Below, piece by piece: positions 31,801 to 42,745 of a stretch of 64,000 nt of DNA; the first letter of the stretch is position 1, and each line of letters starts with the position of its first letter. The position numbers were made by a program, and so were the translations under genes. The notes below the pieces were generated by a model. That model saw only the letters and a program-made list of their open reading frames with translations, did no database searches and had not been told where the DNA came from. This DNA is from Rhinopithecus roxellana (taxonomy: Eukaryota > Chordata > Mammalia > Primates > Cercopithecidae), in the NCBI RefSeq assembly GCF_007565055.1, contig NC_044551.1:92100089-92164088 (forward strand). The letters are read 5' to 3'.

Positions 31801-33147
31801 ATCATGTCAAATACTGTGTCTGGCACTTAGCAAGCACAGAGCGAATTTTAAGTTTCTTACCCTTAATTTTGTTAAAGGATCCTCAGATATAGGCAGACGA
31901 ACAAGCTGGTGGAAGATGTGTGAGAAGCACGCTTCAAACTGCCAGGAAGCCGGCTTCTACGGAGTCCCAAAGTGTGAAATTAGCTCCTCTTCTGGGAGGG
32001 TCCCTGGAAACAGTGGCTGCTCCCTGCAGGAGGCGGAGTCCCTGCAAGCCCTACTCTTCAGCATCAGAGGAACTGCAAGGGGAGTCAAAGAAAGGGGACC
32101 CTCCCTTCCAGCCCTGAGGGGAAGACTCATCGATGGCTCCAGGGAGGAAAGAGAATGATGGGTCTGGCTCACAGTAAACTACCTTATTGCTGGTTTTTAA
32201 AGATGAGAGGTGCAGGAACCCCCAGACCTACTCCACACCCTGCAATACAGATCAGCTTCGAGGGGTCTCCACACCCCCTGCCCAGATGGCCAGCCCCACT
32301 CCTCCAGGAGAGTCTGTGGCCCCCACTCTCTGGAGGCCAAGGGAGAACAGAGCTGCATCTCCCTGGGGAAGATCAGACAAGTAATTAGACCAAACTGCAA
32401 GAGGCAGGTGCGTCATTGCTTCTCAGAAATGATAAACAGAGCACAAAGGGAGAATTGCATCACTTCTTCCCAGGGGCACTGGGACATTTGCTCTCAGAGT
32501 CCAAGCTGGGTCACATTTAAATCAGAGGGGGACTATGGACTGATCCTCTGCCGAGTGCAGAAATGTTTCATCAGCAATTAGTGTGAGCACTCTGAAAGGA
32601 AGCTAAATGTTCTCCTTGCCTTGTTCCCACGTTTGCTTGTTCCAAGTCGTGTCTTTATACTATCTTAACTATATAATGTCATTTATGCCATATTTTAAAA
32701 TAGTTGTCTTTTTATAGACTCCATGACTTGGTTTGACTTCATTAACAAAACTTAGTAATTTACCTTGCACAGAGCCTGCCCATACTGGACATGAAATTAG
32801 TATTTGCAGAATAAAAAGATGTTGATGACAATAATAATATACATAATTACATAATAATTTTAAAGTAAAAGCTAACCTGCTGGGGCCCTCTCTTCTGCCT
32901 CCTGTCTGAAGAGGGCTGCCTCCGCAGTGAGCCTGGACGTGGACTACTGCACCCATGACCTTGCAGACATCAGGCTGGGAGCAGGTGGAGGCGGTTGGCA
33001 GAGGAAGTGGTAGAGGAGGAGAGGCCAGGAGCTCCCTGAGCCAGTGCTCCCAAGGAAGGAAGTCCATCAGAAAATCGCGGAGGGCCTGGGACCCAGGGTC
33101 CCCCATCCCTCTCCCCACTCACCCCAGCAGAGATTTGTTCCCGCAGA
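31801..33147. other. Unique sequence, longest repeat-free stretch here
   Basis: No repeat, RNA or exon recognised across about 1.3 kb. Frames at 32210-32581 (123 codons) and 32669-33118 minus (149 codons) stay open but have no domain I can identify, and the codon content changes abruptly along them. Confidence 0.4.
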
Positions 33148-33160
33148 GCACCTGTGTTTT

Positions 33161-33237
33161 TGTTTGTTTGTTTTTATTATACTTTAAGTTCTCGGGTGTA
33201 TGTGCATAAGGTGCAGGTTTGTTACATACGCTGTAAG
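33161..33237 (-). mobile_element. 77-bp L1PA-like 3' end insertion
   Basis: Reverse complement of the last part of a primate L1 3' UTR: tttattatactttaagttctcggg, gtgcataaggtgcaggtttgttacat. A perfect 13-bp target duplication, gcacctgtgtttt, lies at 33148-33160 and 33238-33250. Severely 5'-truncated, with a few extra bases at the 5' junction. Confidence 0.93.
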
Positions 33238-33250
33238 GCACCTGTGTTTT

Positions 33251-33715
33251 AAAGTGTCCAGGTGGTCTCCAGCTGCCCGCTCCAGCTGCCCGCTCCAGCA
33301 CTCGCAGGTTTGGAGTCCAGGGTCCCCAGGCTGTGGGATGGCAGTGAGCACACTGGCCTCCTGAAGTAGTGGGCAGGGCAGAGGATCCCAGGCCAGACTG
33401 CTCAGAGCGCTGTTTGCCAGCTAGGGGTGACATTCCTGTCCTGGCTGTGACTGTCCCCTCAGCTTCCGCCTTATTCACCCCTGATGGGAGGCCAAGGTGG
33501 AGCCAGGAGAGCTCTGTCCATGACTCTGCTCCAAGAGGCTCCTCCTCTGTGTGCACCCAGAAGGCCCACGGGGGACATGTTGTAGCCTGCAAAGCACTAC
33601 TGCCTACACGACTGCACAGCCAGCTCCACAGGTTCCTCGGAAACGAGAGCGGGAGCCAAGATGAGGGCTACACGGCCAGGTGAACACCTGGGAGCAGTCT
33701 GTGTCCATCTCCAAG
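33251..33715. other. Unique sequence with a 13-bp doublet
   Basis: No gene. At about 33268-33299 the 13-base word ctccagctgcccg occurs twice in tandem. Confidence 0.45.
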
Positions 33716-34089
33716 TTCTATTCATTTGCTAAGGCTGCCTAAGAAAGTGCTGCATACTGGGAGGCTTATAGCACACATGTGACTTTCTCACCGTCCTGGA
33801 GACTGGATGTCCAAGGTGCATCAGGCTGGTTTCTCTGGAGGCCTCTCTCCCTGGCTGCAGGTGGCCATCTTCCTGCTGCGCCCACTCTCGGCCTTTCCTC
33901 TGTGCACCAGCATGCCTGCGGTCTCTTCCTCTCCATATAAGGACCCCAGTCCTTGTGGATTAGGGCCCACCCGAATAGCCTCGTTTAACACCCATTCCCT
34001 CCGTAAAGGTCCTGTCTCCAAATACTGTCACACTGGGGGTTAGGGCTCCAGCGTATGAATTTGGGGGGACACCATTCAGTGCACAGCAA
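33716..34089 (-). mobile_element. ERVL-MaLR LTR, MLT1A-like, antisense
   Basis: ttctattcatttgctaagg, gactttctcaccgtcctgg, taaggaccccagtccttgtgg, tctccaaatactgtcacac, closing gacaccattcagtgcacagca. Close to full length. Confidence 0.88.
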
Positions 34090-34519
34090 GAGGAAAACCA
34101 CTTTCACAGTCACACTTCTGAGCACTTCCGAGCTGTGTGTTGCCTTACACGCCCAGCACCATGCATGAAGTATTGTCGCAGCTGTTTTCATTAGGATGTG
34201 TGGGAAGAGCATATCTGTCACCAGTTCCAGCACCCAGTGACCAAGAACACTTCCCTTTGGCTCTGCCTCTGCCTCACACTGGACTGGGGCTAGAACTCAT
34301 GCCTGCAGGTGCCAGGCCTGAGGGCCGCGGGCTCGCTGCCATGCCCAGGGCACGGGCCATCCATCCCATATTCCACCCAGGTACACAGCAACATGAGTAC
34401 CCAGGAGGGCTGCAACCCCTGGCTGCCACCAAGACCCCTTCTTAGCCTGGCCCCCTCGGTTCTTTCATTTGAGTAATGCAGGTTCTCTAGGCGCTATATA
34501 CAGTGCTGTGCAAACTCAA
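34090..34519. other. Unique sequence
   Basis: Nothing recognised. The 34137-34445 frame has no domain. Confidence 0.4.
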
Positions 34520-35150
34520 CTTCCAGCATCGTGCAAACAGACCCTTGTGAAGGGAGTCCTAAGACTACCTTTGGATATGGCGACTCGCTAGTAGGACTCA
34601 CAGCACTAAGAAAGGCTATTAGACTTGTGCTTACACTTTGAAAATACAGATTTAAATTAGCAAAGGAGAAAGGAACATAGAGCAGAGTCCAGGAGAAACT
34701 GGCACAAGCTTCTGGTGTCCTTGCCCTGCGGGGCTGAACGGATAGCGCTTATTTTCCCCAGCAACGATGTGTCACTTGAGGTGTTAGCCACCATGAAAGC
34801 TTACCTATGCGTTGGTGTTCAGGGTTTTCATTGCAGTCAGTCACATAGGCATGCAGTGCCCATGTGACTGACCTCAGCTACTCGGACCCCAGCCCAACAG
34901 AGGTGAAATTAATAGAGCATGGCCCAGAGCCTCGGGCACGTGTGAACAGGCTTTCATCATAAATCACACTGTTGGCATAAACTAAGGATGTGGCCCAAGG
35001 CCTCAGACACATGAAGCCACCCTTATCAGGAGGGATACTCCAAGGATTCAGGGGTCATCTCTTAGGAGCTGATCAAGGCTGTGTGCAGGGTTTGGTCAAT
35101 TCAGATCTGCTGAGTCACCCTTGACATCACAGCTGACATCTCTACGTCCC
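34520..35150 (-). mobile_element. ERV LTR-like sequence, antisense, family not named
   Basis: gctagtaggactcacagcac, aaggagaaaggaacatagagc, actggcacaagcttctgg, cccagcaacgatgtgtca, gtcagtcacataggcatgc and aaatcacactgttggcat appear in the order of an old ERV LTR read backwards. No coding remnant adjoins it. Confidence 0.5.
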
Positions 35151-35664
35151 TTTGGCTGGAACATGTGGGAGCTGCTACTGTCAGTGTCAGAGGCTTTCGA
35201 TTTGATTCATGTTTGACAGTATGATTTGGGAGAAATTATAGATTTTATCCTAATCTTCATTTATTTCATTATCAGTGAAGCAGAACAACTCTCTACATGT
35301 TTTATTGCCATTTGAATTTCTTGTGTGCTTTGTCTAGTCATTCATTCATACATATATTGAGTTATTTACATGTTTATAATTTATAGGAGCCCTTATGAAC
35401 TGTGCATATAAACTCTTTGTCATATGTGGCAAATACACTTCTACTATTTCTTTTAACTTTATTCTTTTTTGTGAGCAATACAGAAATGTATATTTTTAAT
35501 GTAGTCAGCTGGTCAAACTTTTCTTTCATGATTTCCGATCTTAGTGTTAAGATAACAAAGGTTTTCTGCTCCCCAAACTATACGCTGTCCAATATATCTT
35601 CTCATGCTTTAGTTTTAAACACGTAAATATCTGACCTTTTGGAATATTTTATTGTAATATATTA

Positions 35665-35748
35665 TATTTATTATGTTATGTTATATTATATATTGTATTG
35701 TATTGTATTGTATTATATTATATTATATTATATTATATTATATTATAT
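35665..35748 (+). repeat. (TATTG)n/(TATTA)n microsatellite
   Basis: Pentamer tracts: ttatg units, about four tattg units and about eight tatta units. Abuts the MLT1 LTR edge. Confidence 0.93.
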
Positions 35749-36172
35749 ATTTCCTAGGGCTGTTATAACAAATTACCACAAACTGAGTGACTTAAAACAT
35801 CAGAAATTTATTTTTTCACGGTTCTGTTTGCAAGGAGGCAGTAGGTTTGTGCTTTCTTGGACGGCTCCAGGGGAGCATCTGTCTGTTCCATGACTTTCTC
35901 TTCGCTTTGATGTCACCAGCAATCTTTGGCTTATAGATGAATCACTTGAGCCTTGGCCCCTCTGTCTTCACACGGCATTCTCTTTGTGTGTTTGTGTCTC
36001 TTTTCCTCTTCTTATGAAGATGTCAGTCATATTGGATTAGGGACCTCCTAATGACCTCATCTTAACTTGATTACAACTGCAGAGACCCTATTTCCAAAAA
36101 GGCCACATTCACTGGTACCAGGGGTTAGAACGTCAACATATCTTTTAGGAGGACACAATTCAATCCATAACA
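35749..36172 (-). mobile_element. ERVL-MaLR LTR, MLT1 family, antisense
   Basis: atttcctagggctgttataac, gagtgacttaaaacatcag, agcaatctttggcttatag, tcttaacttgattacaactgc, closing gacacaattcaatccataaca. Full length. Confidence 0.9.
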
Positions 36173-36557
36173 TATATGGTGTAATAAAACTTCATTTGTT
36201 TTCCCAAATGCTTACCTAATTGTCGTAATGTCATTTTTTGGACAATCCACCCTTTATCCATGGGTTTATTTCAAGACATTATTCTGCTCTAGTAATGTAT
36301 TGGTCAGTTCTGCTGAGGTCATATACTGTTTGACAAAGCATTGGTGTATAACCACCCAAGATAAGCAATTATGGAAGGATATTGGAGGGAAAAGTCAGCT
36401 AGCCTCCTACTGTTAGTATGATCAGTCTTTCCCAGTCGTGCAGTCTATAATGGGAGGCCTGTCTGAAAATACTTGCACTTCTCATTTTTATGCCCTTGTT
36501 TGGACTTGGGCTGTTCCTGCAACAGTTGGTTATGTTTGATTAAAAAAAAAGAGAACC

Positions 36558-36884
36558 GGCCAGATGCAGTGGCTCACACCTGTAATTCCAACACTTTGGG
36601 AGGCTGAGGCTGGCAGATCACTTGAGGCCAGGAATTTGAGACCAGCCTGGCCAACGTGGTGAAACCCCGTCTCTACTAAAAATGCAAAAACAAACAAACA
36701 AGCAAACAAAAAATGAGCCTGGTGTGGTGGTGCGTGCCTTTATTCCCAGCTATTTGGGAGACTGAGGCAATGAGAATCAGCTGAGCCTGGGAGGTGGAGG
36801 TTACAGTGAGGTGAGACTGCGCCACTGCACTCCAGCCTGGGTGACAAAGCAAGTCTCTGTCTCAAAAAAAAAGAAAAAAAAAAA
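36558..36884 (+). mobile_element. AluS-like SINE
   Basis: Full dimer from ggccagatgcagtgg. The middle linker is expanded to an (AAAC)n-type stretch at 36683-36712, and the A-tail reaches 36884. Confidence 0.92.
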
Positions 36885-37059
36885 GTAACTTTTTTCTTTC
36901 GTAACCACTACACTGATATAGGGTTTGAATATTAAGAGATATTAGTTTTACACATCTGCACAGAGTATTCCTCCAATCCCTGGAACAATCCAGGAGTGCA
37001 TAAATTCTGACAGAGCTATTAGAGGCCATACCAATACTAACGGTTTAATGACCAGGAGA

Positions 37060-37215
37060 AACTCAGTCATTCCTTTAACATGGATCTATTGAGTGCCAGG
37101 CACTGTTCTAGATGCAGGAGCTACAGCAAAGCCTGGAACAGACAAGGGCCTCTGTTTCTTTTCAGCTCACATTTCAGTGGGGGAAAGACAAACCTAAGAG
37201 GTACAGAATACCTTC
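37060..37215 (+). mobile_element. L2 LINE remnant
   Basis: tctattgagtgccaggcactgttctagatgcagg, agctcacatttcagtggggg, agacaaacctaagagg: the familiar L2-type 3' pattern. Confidence 0.6.
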
Positions 37216-37711
37216 TCCAGAAGTAAAGGGAAGGTATGTCGCCTCAAAGTCCTGGGCAGAATCTGATCCTTTTCACAGCTGTATCCATCTTGTTGAAATC
37301 TACATTATTGGTGACATCCCCAAAAAGAGAAACGCACCGGCAGAATGACAGACAGGATGACACTCGAGTCTAAAGACATTCTTAACAGCAATCTCCCATT
37401 GGTAGCATACTTGATTAGTTCATCAGAATTTCCATTCCCATTTGTGAGAAAGGAGAAACTGAGGATCAGAAAGATTATCTGGTTATTTGATTTCGACAAA
37501 GATAATGCTTTTTAGCAATTCCTCAAGGAAGCCATCAGAGCCCTCATCCATATGACAGATGCGCAGTAAGTGATGAATTTTGCTGTGAACACCTGAGTTG
37601 GAATTAGTCATTGACTGGGCTCCGCTCCATGAGAAAATGAGGTGAAGGGGCCAGATACACACAGATAATATATTTTCTTATTTCTTTCATTGCTTGTCCA
37701 TGTTCCCACGG
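37216..37711. other. Unique sequence
   Basis: Nothing recognised. Confidence 0.45.
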
Positions 37712-38020
37712 ATTATTATTGTTATTATTATTATTATTTTACAGAGTCTCTCTCTGTCACCCAGGCTGGAGTGTAGTGGCATGACCTTGGCTCACTGCAA
37801 CCTCCACCTCCCAGATTCAAGTGATTCTCCTGCCTCAGCCTCCTGAGTAGCTGGAATTACAGGCACCCACCACCACACCCAGCTAATTTTTGTATTTTAA
37901 GTAGAGATGGGGTTTCACCATGTTGGCCACGCTGGTCTCGAACTCCTGACCTCAGGTGATCTGCCTGCCTCGGCCTCCCAAAGTGCTGGGATTACAAGCA
38001 TGAGCCACCACGCCCGGCCT
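37712..38020 (-). mobile_element. AluS-like SINE, antisense
   Basis: The tail is an (ATT)n microsatellite at 37712-37739, followed by a complete antisense dimer ending cgcccggcc. Confidence 0.93.
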
Positions 38021-38237
38021 CGCATGGATATTTTTAACAGTTTATTTTGAAATAATTTCAGACTTAGAGAAATTTACAAAAATAGTATACAGAATTCATG
38101 TATATCCATTATCTAGCTACCTATAATGTTATAAATGTGTATAACTACGGTACAATGCTCAAACCCAGGGGAAAAATTTTGATACAAGACTTACTAACTA
38201 AGCTACAGACTTATTTGAATTACCCTAGTTTTCTCCC

Positions 38238-38836
38238 TGTGAAGTAAAGGATTAACTCAGCAGGCTTGGGGTGTTCAAACCCTGCATCTCGCAGAGAAAG
38301 GACTGGCCCTTGACTACCTTCCGGGAGAAAAACTCCTAAGCCCTTGAAATATCCTGCCTGATGACAGTCTTTGTTTACTTGGGCCCTTGGGCCCTATCAG
38401 ATAGTCTGTATTAACAGCGTGATTTATGGTGGAGAGCCTTGGGTCTTGCTGTATCCGTTTGACCTCTTGAGGGCCTGCAGACGGAGTAGCTAAGGTCAGC
38501 CATGGAGGTGCTCCATGCCTCTATAACTGATCCCTAATAAAAAACCTGGGCCCCAGGCTTTGAATGAGCATTCTTGGTTTGGCAGTACTTTCTGTGTGTT
38601 GTCACACGTCACTGCTGGGAGAATTAAATGCGTCTGTATAGTTTCTCTGGGCAAAGACAACTAGAAACTGGTGTTTGTCTCTCCTAGAGTCTGCCCTCCG
38701 TGCCTTGTTCCATGCTAACTAATATATATGCTTTCACTGTAATAAACCGTAACTGTGAGTGTGACAGCTTTTTAAAGTTCTGTGAGTCCTTCTAGTGATT
38801 CACTGAACCTGAGGGTGGTCGTGGGGACCCTTGGCA
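38238..38836 (+). mobile_element. ERVL-type solo LTR inside L1M
   Basis: Begins TGTGAAGTAAAGG. Has two AATAAA-type signals (about 38536 and 38740), a cactgtaataaaccgtaactgtgag block, ctgtgagtccttctagtgatt, and a terminus near gggacccttggca. About 600 bp. The exact subfamily is not named. It splits an L1M element. Confidence 0.6.
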
Positions 38837-38860
38837 TGCTACCTAATATCCTCTCCTTTT

Positions 38861-39183
38861 CTTTTTTTTTTTTTTTTGAGAGAGAGTCTCACTCTGTCGC
38901 CCAGGTTGGAGTACAGTGGTATGATCTTGGCTCACTACAACCTCTACCTCCCAGGTTCAAACGATTCTCTACCTCCCAGGTTCAAATGATTCTCCTGCCT
39001 CAGCCTCCTGTGTAGTTGGGATTACAGGCCCACACCACCATGTCCAGCTAATTTTTGTGTTTTTAGTAGAGACGGGGTTTCGCCATGTTGGCCAGGCTGG
39101 TCTCAAACTCCGGACCTCAGGTGATGCACCCAAATTGGCCTCCCAAAGTGTTGGGATTACAGGCATGAGCCACCATGCCCGGC
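38861..39183 (-). mobile_element. AluS-like SINE, antisense, with a 25-bp internal duplication
   Basis: Full antisense dimer. The 25 bases at 38943-38967 are repeated at 38968-38992 with one mismatch (acgatt against atgatt). Target duplication cctaatatcct at 38842-38852 and 39184-39194. Confidence 0.93.
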
Positions 39184-39447
39184 CCTAATATCCTTTTTCT
39201 ATTCCAGGATACAATCCAGGGTCTTTTATTGTTGGTCTCCTTTGTCTCCTCCAATCTGTGACAGTTCCTCAGTGTCTTTGTCTTTCATGACCTTAACACT
39301 TTTGGTGACTACTGGTCATTTTGTAGAATGATCCTCAATTTCAGTTTGTCTGTTTGCTTACGATTCATTGAGTTCATGTAATGTGGGAAAAATGCTTTAT
39401 ACCAGATAACTGGGAATTTTAAGGAGAATAAGCTCTTCAATACCCCT

Positions 39448-39448
<1 letters not shown>

Positions 39449-39489
<41 letters not shown>
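39449..39489 (+). repeat. (CA)n microsatellite
   Basis: Twenty uninterrupted CA units. Confidence 0.97.
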
Positions 39490-39491
<2 letters not shown>

Positions 39492-39754
39492 TTTCCCTAT
39501 CAGCTGGAATTCCCCGCGGCACTAAGCCTCTCTTGTAACATTGGCTCTCCACCTCTACTTTCACTATTCAGTTTGATGGTCAAATCTTGGGTGAAAGAGA
39601 GCCAGTGGCGGCCACTGTTATAGAGAAGAACTCCGCTTTCCCTGTTAACAGAGGCCTTTGTGCATCTGGTGGTCACAGCACTCCTCACATTCCTTAACTG
39701 ACTCTCACCCCAGGTAGCTGGAGATCACTGAGGCAGGAATGTGGCAGACATTGA

Positions 39755-40010
39755 CTCTTTTGTCTGCTGAGGGTAATAGTCAACCTTCTTCTGGGAAATG
39801 CTCCTTCTTCCCACCACGACTACATGGCTTGAAAGAAAGCTGCCATGATCTAACAGATTTTGCCCGCATGACCACCACTGATTGCTCAGAGCTGGGCACC
39901 TGAGCCTATTGGGGCCAATCAGAGCTCTTCCCTGGGATTTCTGGGCTTGGGAGGAAGCAGCACATTCTTCCCCTTGGAGGGTCCTTGCTTGTGGAAGAGC
40001 CAGGCTAGAG
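39755..40010 (-). mobile_element. Second, reversed copy of the CCAAT-containing ancient repeat
   Basis: tgattgctcagagctgggcacctg, cctattggggccaatcagagc and ctgggatttctgggcttggg read as the reverse complement of the 18.3-kb type of block, with the same spacing logic of attgg/ccaat boxes. Family not named. Confidence 0.45.
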
Positions 40011-40580
40011 CAGGAGGGGTTGAATTGAATTCAGACAGAGGCGGAGATGAGCACTGGAGAGGGAGCCTGGCTTTGTCCCAGGTGCATTGGGAGGCCCAGG
40101 TATACCCTGCACACTTCCTCGATGATGGGAGCCTCACTAATACATGGACCACATTCCATCCTGTCTGCATACATGACACGTGGAAAAGGCTGGACACTTC
40201 CTATATCTCATGATTAGCCAGTGAATGAAACGAAAAGGGCCGGGTGATACTTCATCAACATCACAGTTTTTCTTAGGGTCATCTCTGCCTTTATGTTTCC
40301 ATATATGGGATGTGGTAAATCAGAACCAAACATGTTGAACAGCATTCATTTTAACAGGCGTCTTCAAGAGACTGTCTACGTGATTAGCAAATACCATCTG
40401 CCCGCCTAATGAAATCAGAAGAGCCAGTGTTTTTCATCCTCAACTCAGGGATTAAAGAGGAAAAGCCAGTGTAAGCAGGTTACCTAGGTTAGCACAGCTG
40501 TGGAGAGGTGCATTGAACAGATTGTACAGCTCCGTCCCGCCCCAGTCAAGAGGAGTCAGTTAGGACACAACCCCAGATGC
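40011..40580. other. Unique sequence
   Basis: Nothing recognised. Confidence 0.45.
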
Positions 40581-40727
40581 CAAAGGAAAAGAAAGGAAAG
40601 AAAGAAAGCAAGAGAGAAAGAAGGACAGAAAGAGAGAGAGACAGACACAAAGAGAGAAAGAAAGAGAGAAAAAGAGAGAAAGAGAGAGAGAAAGAAAAAG
40701 ACAGAAAGAGAGAAAGAAAGAAAGAAA

Positions 40728-40770
<43 letters not shown>
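40581..40770 (+). repeat. (GAAA)n/(GA)n purine microsatellite, 190 bp
   Basis: Nearly pure purine tract with the only C bases in short imperfections. Ends in ten perfect AAAG units. No Alu or retrocopy is attached on either side. Confidence 0.95.
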
Positions 40771-41225
40771 TCTAGATTTTACTTCCCCAACAGCCCATTT
40801 TATAATAGATAAATAATTCAAGAAAAAAGAAATTGGTTAGAAAATGATAATGTTTGTCCACTCTATGGCTATGGCTATGCAAGGGGCAGAAATAGGAAAC
40901 CTGTGTGTTTTGCCAAAAGAGAATCTGTTTGCTCATTTAAACTTTTTCCTTCTGATTATAAAACATACAAATTCTTTTATGAATAACTTTCACAATAAGG
41001 GAAAATACAAAGTGTGTGGGGCAGGTGTCACTGAGTGGAGGGAGAGGGCGTGGTCATTTTCTGCTCATGCCCACCCCGGTGAGGGCTGTGCCTGGGTGAC
41101 AGGCAGGGTTGGGAGTGCTTCTGGAACCCGCTGAGGGGGCTCTTGGGAAGGGGATGCACCGGGGAAGAGAGCTTGGATCTCAATAATCTATCAGCTTTTG
41201 GAACAGCAATGTTAGTTTCCTTAGG
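40771..41225. other. Unique sequence
   Basis: Nothing recognised. A short doublet, tgttagtttcct, lies at about 41210-41241, the second copy being the LTR edge. Confidence 0.4.
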
Positions 41226-41606
41226 CTGTGTTAGTTTCCTAAAACTGTCCTTAAAAAAGTACCCCAAATTGGGAGGCTTAACATGACAAAAATTTGTTCT
41301 TTCACAGTTCTGGAGGACAGAAGTCCAAAATCAAGAAGCTGGCAGGGCTGTGCTCTCTGAAGCATCCAGAAAAGATTTCTCCTGGTTTCCTCCTAGCTTC
41401 CAGTTGGTGCCAGCAAGCATTAGCATTCCTTGGTGCCCAACTGGATCTCTTGAATCTTCTGTTGCTCGAAATCTCTCGAATCTCTGCTTCTGTTTCCATG
41501 TGGTGTTCTTCCCTGTGTGACTCTCTCTGGGTATCTTGGATAGTCATATTGGATTAAGGGTTCATCCTACACAACTATGACCCTGACCTAACTTAACTAA
41601 TTACAG

Positions 41607-41695
41607 CTGAGTGCGGTGACTCACACCTGTAATCCCAGCACTTTGGGAGGCCAAGGAGGGCAGATCACTTGAGGTCGGGAGTTTGAGACCAGCCT
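41607..41695 (+). mobile_element. Alu left-arm fragment
   Basis: gctgagtgcggtgactcac to gaccagcctgggg: about 90 bases of left arm, then an abrupt stop without linker or tail. Confidence 0.88.
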
Positions 41696-41773
41696 GGGGT
41701 CTCAAAGTCCCGACTCCTGAGGTCTTTGCAGTAACTGATACTCAAGGGAAATGCTGAAGAAAAGAGAAAGGCG

Positions 41774-42055
41774 GCCGGGGGCGGTGACTCACATCTGCAA
41801 TCCCAGCAGTATGGGAAGCTGAGGTGGGCAAGTCATTTGAGGTCAGGAGTTTGAGACATGCCTGACCAACATGGTGAAACCCCATCTCTACTAAAAATAC
41901 AAAAATTAGCCAGGCGTGGTGGCGTGTGCCTGTAATCCCAGCTACTTGGGGAGCTGAGGCAGGAGAATCACTTGAACCCAAGAGGTGGAGTTTTCAGTGA
42001 GCAAAGATGGCGCCCCTGCACTCCAGCCTGACCGACAGAGCAAGACTCTGTCTCA
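41774..42055 (+). mobile_element. AluS-like SINE
   Basis: Complete dimer from ggccgggggcggtgac to an AATAAT-type tail. Preceded by about 78 bases of non-Alu filler after the fragment at 41607-41695. Confidence 0.92.
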
Positions 42056-42175
42056 ATAATAATCATGATCATTTAACTCATTATATACACCACGATCTTC
42101 TTTTCAAATAAGTTCACAGTCTGAAGTTCCAGGAAAGACATGAATTCTTGGGACACAATTTCAGTCCAGTGCAGC

Positions 42176-42610
42176 CTCTCTTCCCCACACAACCTCCCTG
42201 GCACTGTGGAGCGGAGGGCAGCATGGCCCCATCATGGAGAAGGGCTCCTCCAGGTGGTGGGGGGTGTTCTGCTGTGACCCTACCAGGCTCTGGGGAAAGC
42301 AGGGCAGATCCACAGTGGCAGTGGCCTCTGCCGGGAGATTTGGGGCACTGCTGTTCTAGAATACCACGGGAAGCTCTGGCCTTGGCTCCAGAGGCAACAG
42401 GTCTCAGGGGCCCACCCTGTGAGCCCCCAAAAGCAGTCTAGGTCCTAGGGAGTGGTTCCAGGGGGCCACTAGAGGCAGTGGCTTTGGTGGGGCTGTGTTC
42501 CCGATCTTTTAGAAGCCCTCACAGCACTCTGCACTCCCTTCATAATACCGATAACAATTCCAAGGAGTAAATAACCATGAGGTTAGTTATTTAGTGTCTG
42601 TCTCAGCAAT
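42176..42610. other. GC-rich unique sequence
   Basis: The 42148-42441 frame (97 codons) is the most protein-like of the chance frames but has no homologue I recognise and starts inside an LTR. Confidence 0.4.
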
Positions 42611-42745
42611 AGGGTGACAAGCTGTCTGCTAAGTGGGGCCACCAACTTGTCTAGTTTGTGCTAGGCCGGATTTGTTTCAGCACTGAAAGTACTGCATCCT
42701 AGAAACCCCCTCAATTCCAAGTAAACCAGGACAGCTGGTCACCCT
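42611..42745. mobile_element. 135-bp DNA-transposon fossil with terminal inverted repeats
   Basis: agggtgacaagctgt at the left end and acagctggtcaccct at the right end are inverted repeats (14 of 15). Inner blocks tttcagcactgaaagtactgcatcc and aaaccaggacagctggtcacc match a dispersed miniature element, probably hAT-type. Confidence 0.65.

Larger units (their letters stand above)
35265..36300 (-). mobile_element. L1M LINE fragment, antisense, split by an MLT1 LTR
   Basis: 35265-35640 resembles antisense L1 ORF2 3' sequence (attgccatttgaatttctt, tttgtcatatgtggcaaatac). 36173-36300 continues it (gcttacctaattgtcg, caatccaccctttatcc, tgggtttatttcaagac). The AT microsatellite and MLT1 between them came later. 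Confidence 0.6.
38030..39360 (-). mobile_element. L1M LINE 3' UTR, antisense, split by an LTR and an Alu
   Basis: 38030-38237 (tttcagacttagagaaattt, tatatccattatctagc, acggtacaatgctcaaa) and 39184-39360 (ctttttctattccaggatac, tctgtgacagttcctcagtg, tcatgaccttaacacttttgg) are consecutive parts of one antisense old L1 3' UTR. Everything between was inserted. Confidence 0.7.
41226..42175 (-). mobile_element. ERVL-MaLR LTR, MLT1, antisense, split by Alu sequence
   Basis: 41226-41605 (ttctttcacagttctggagg, gcattccttggtgcccaac, atattggattaaggg) continues at 42056-42175 (tttcaaataagttcacagtctg, gacatgaattcttggg, closing acaatttcagtccagtgcag). Alu-derived sequence fills the gap. Confidence 0.82.

Noticed and set aside
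40500..40821. Charged 91-codon frames (K/E/R-rich plus strand, L/S/F-rich minus strand)
   Set aside because: Pure products of the GAAA microsatellite.
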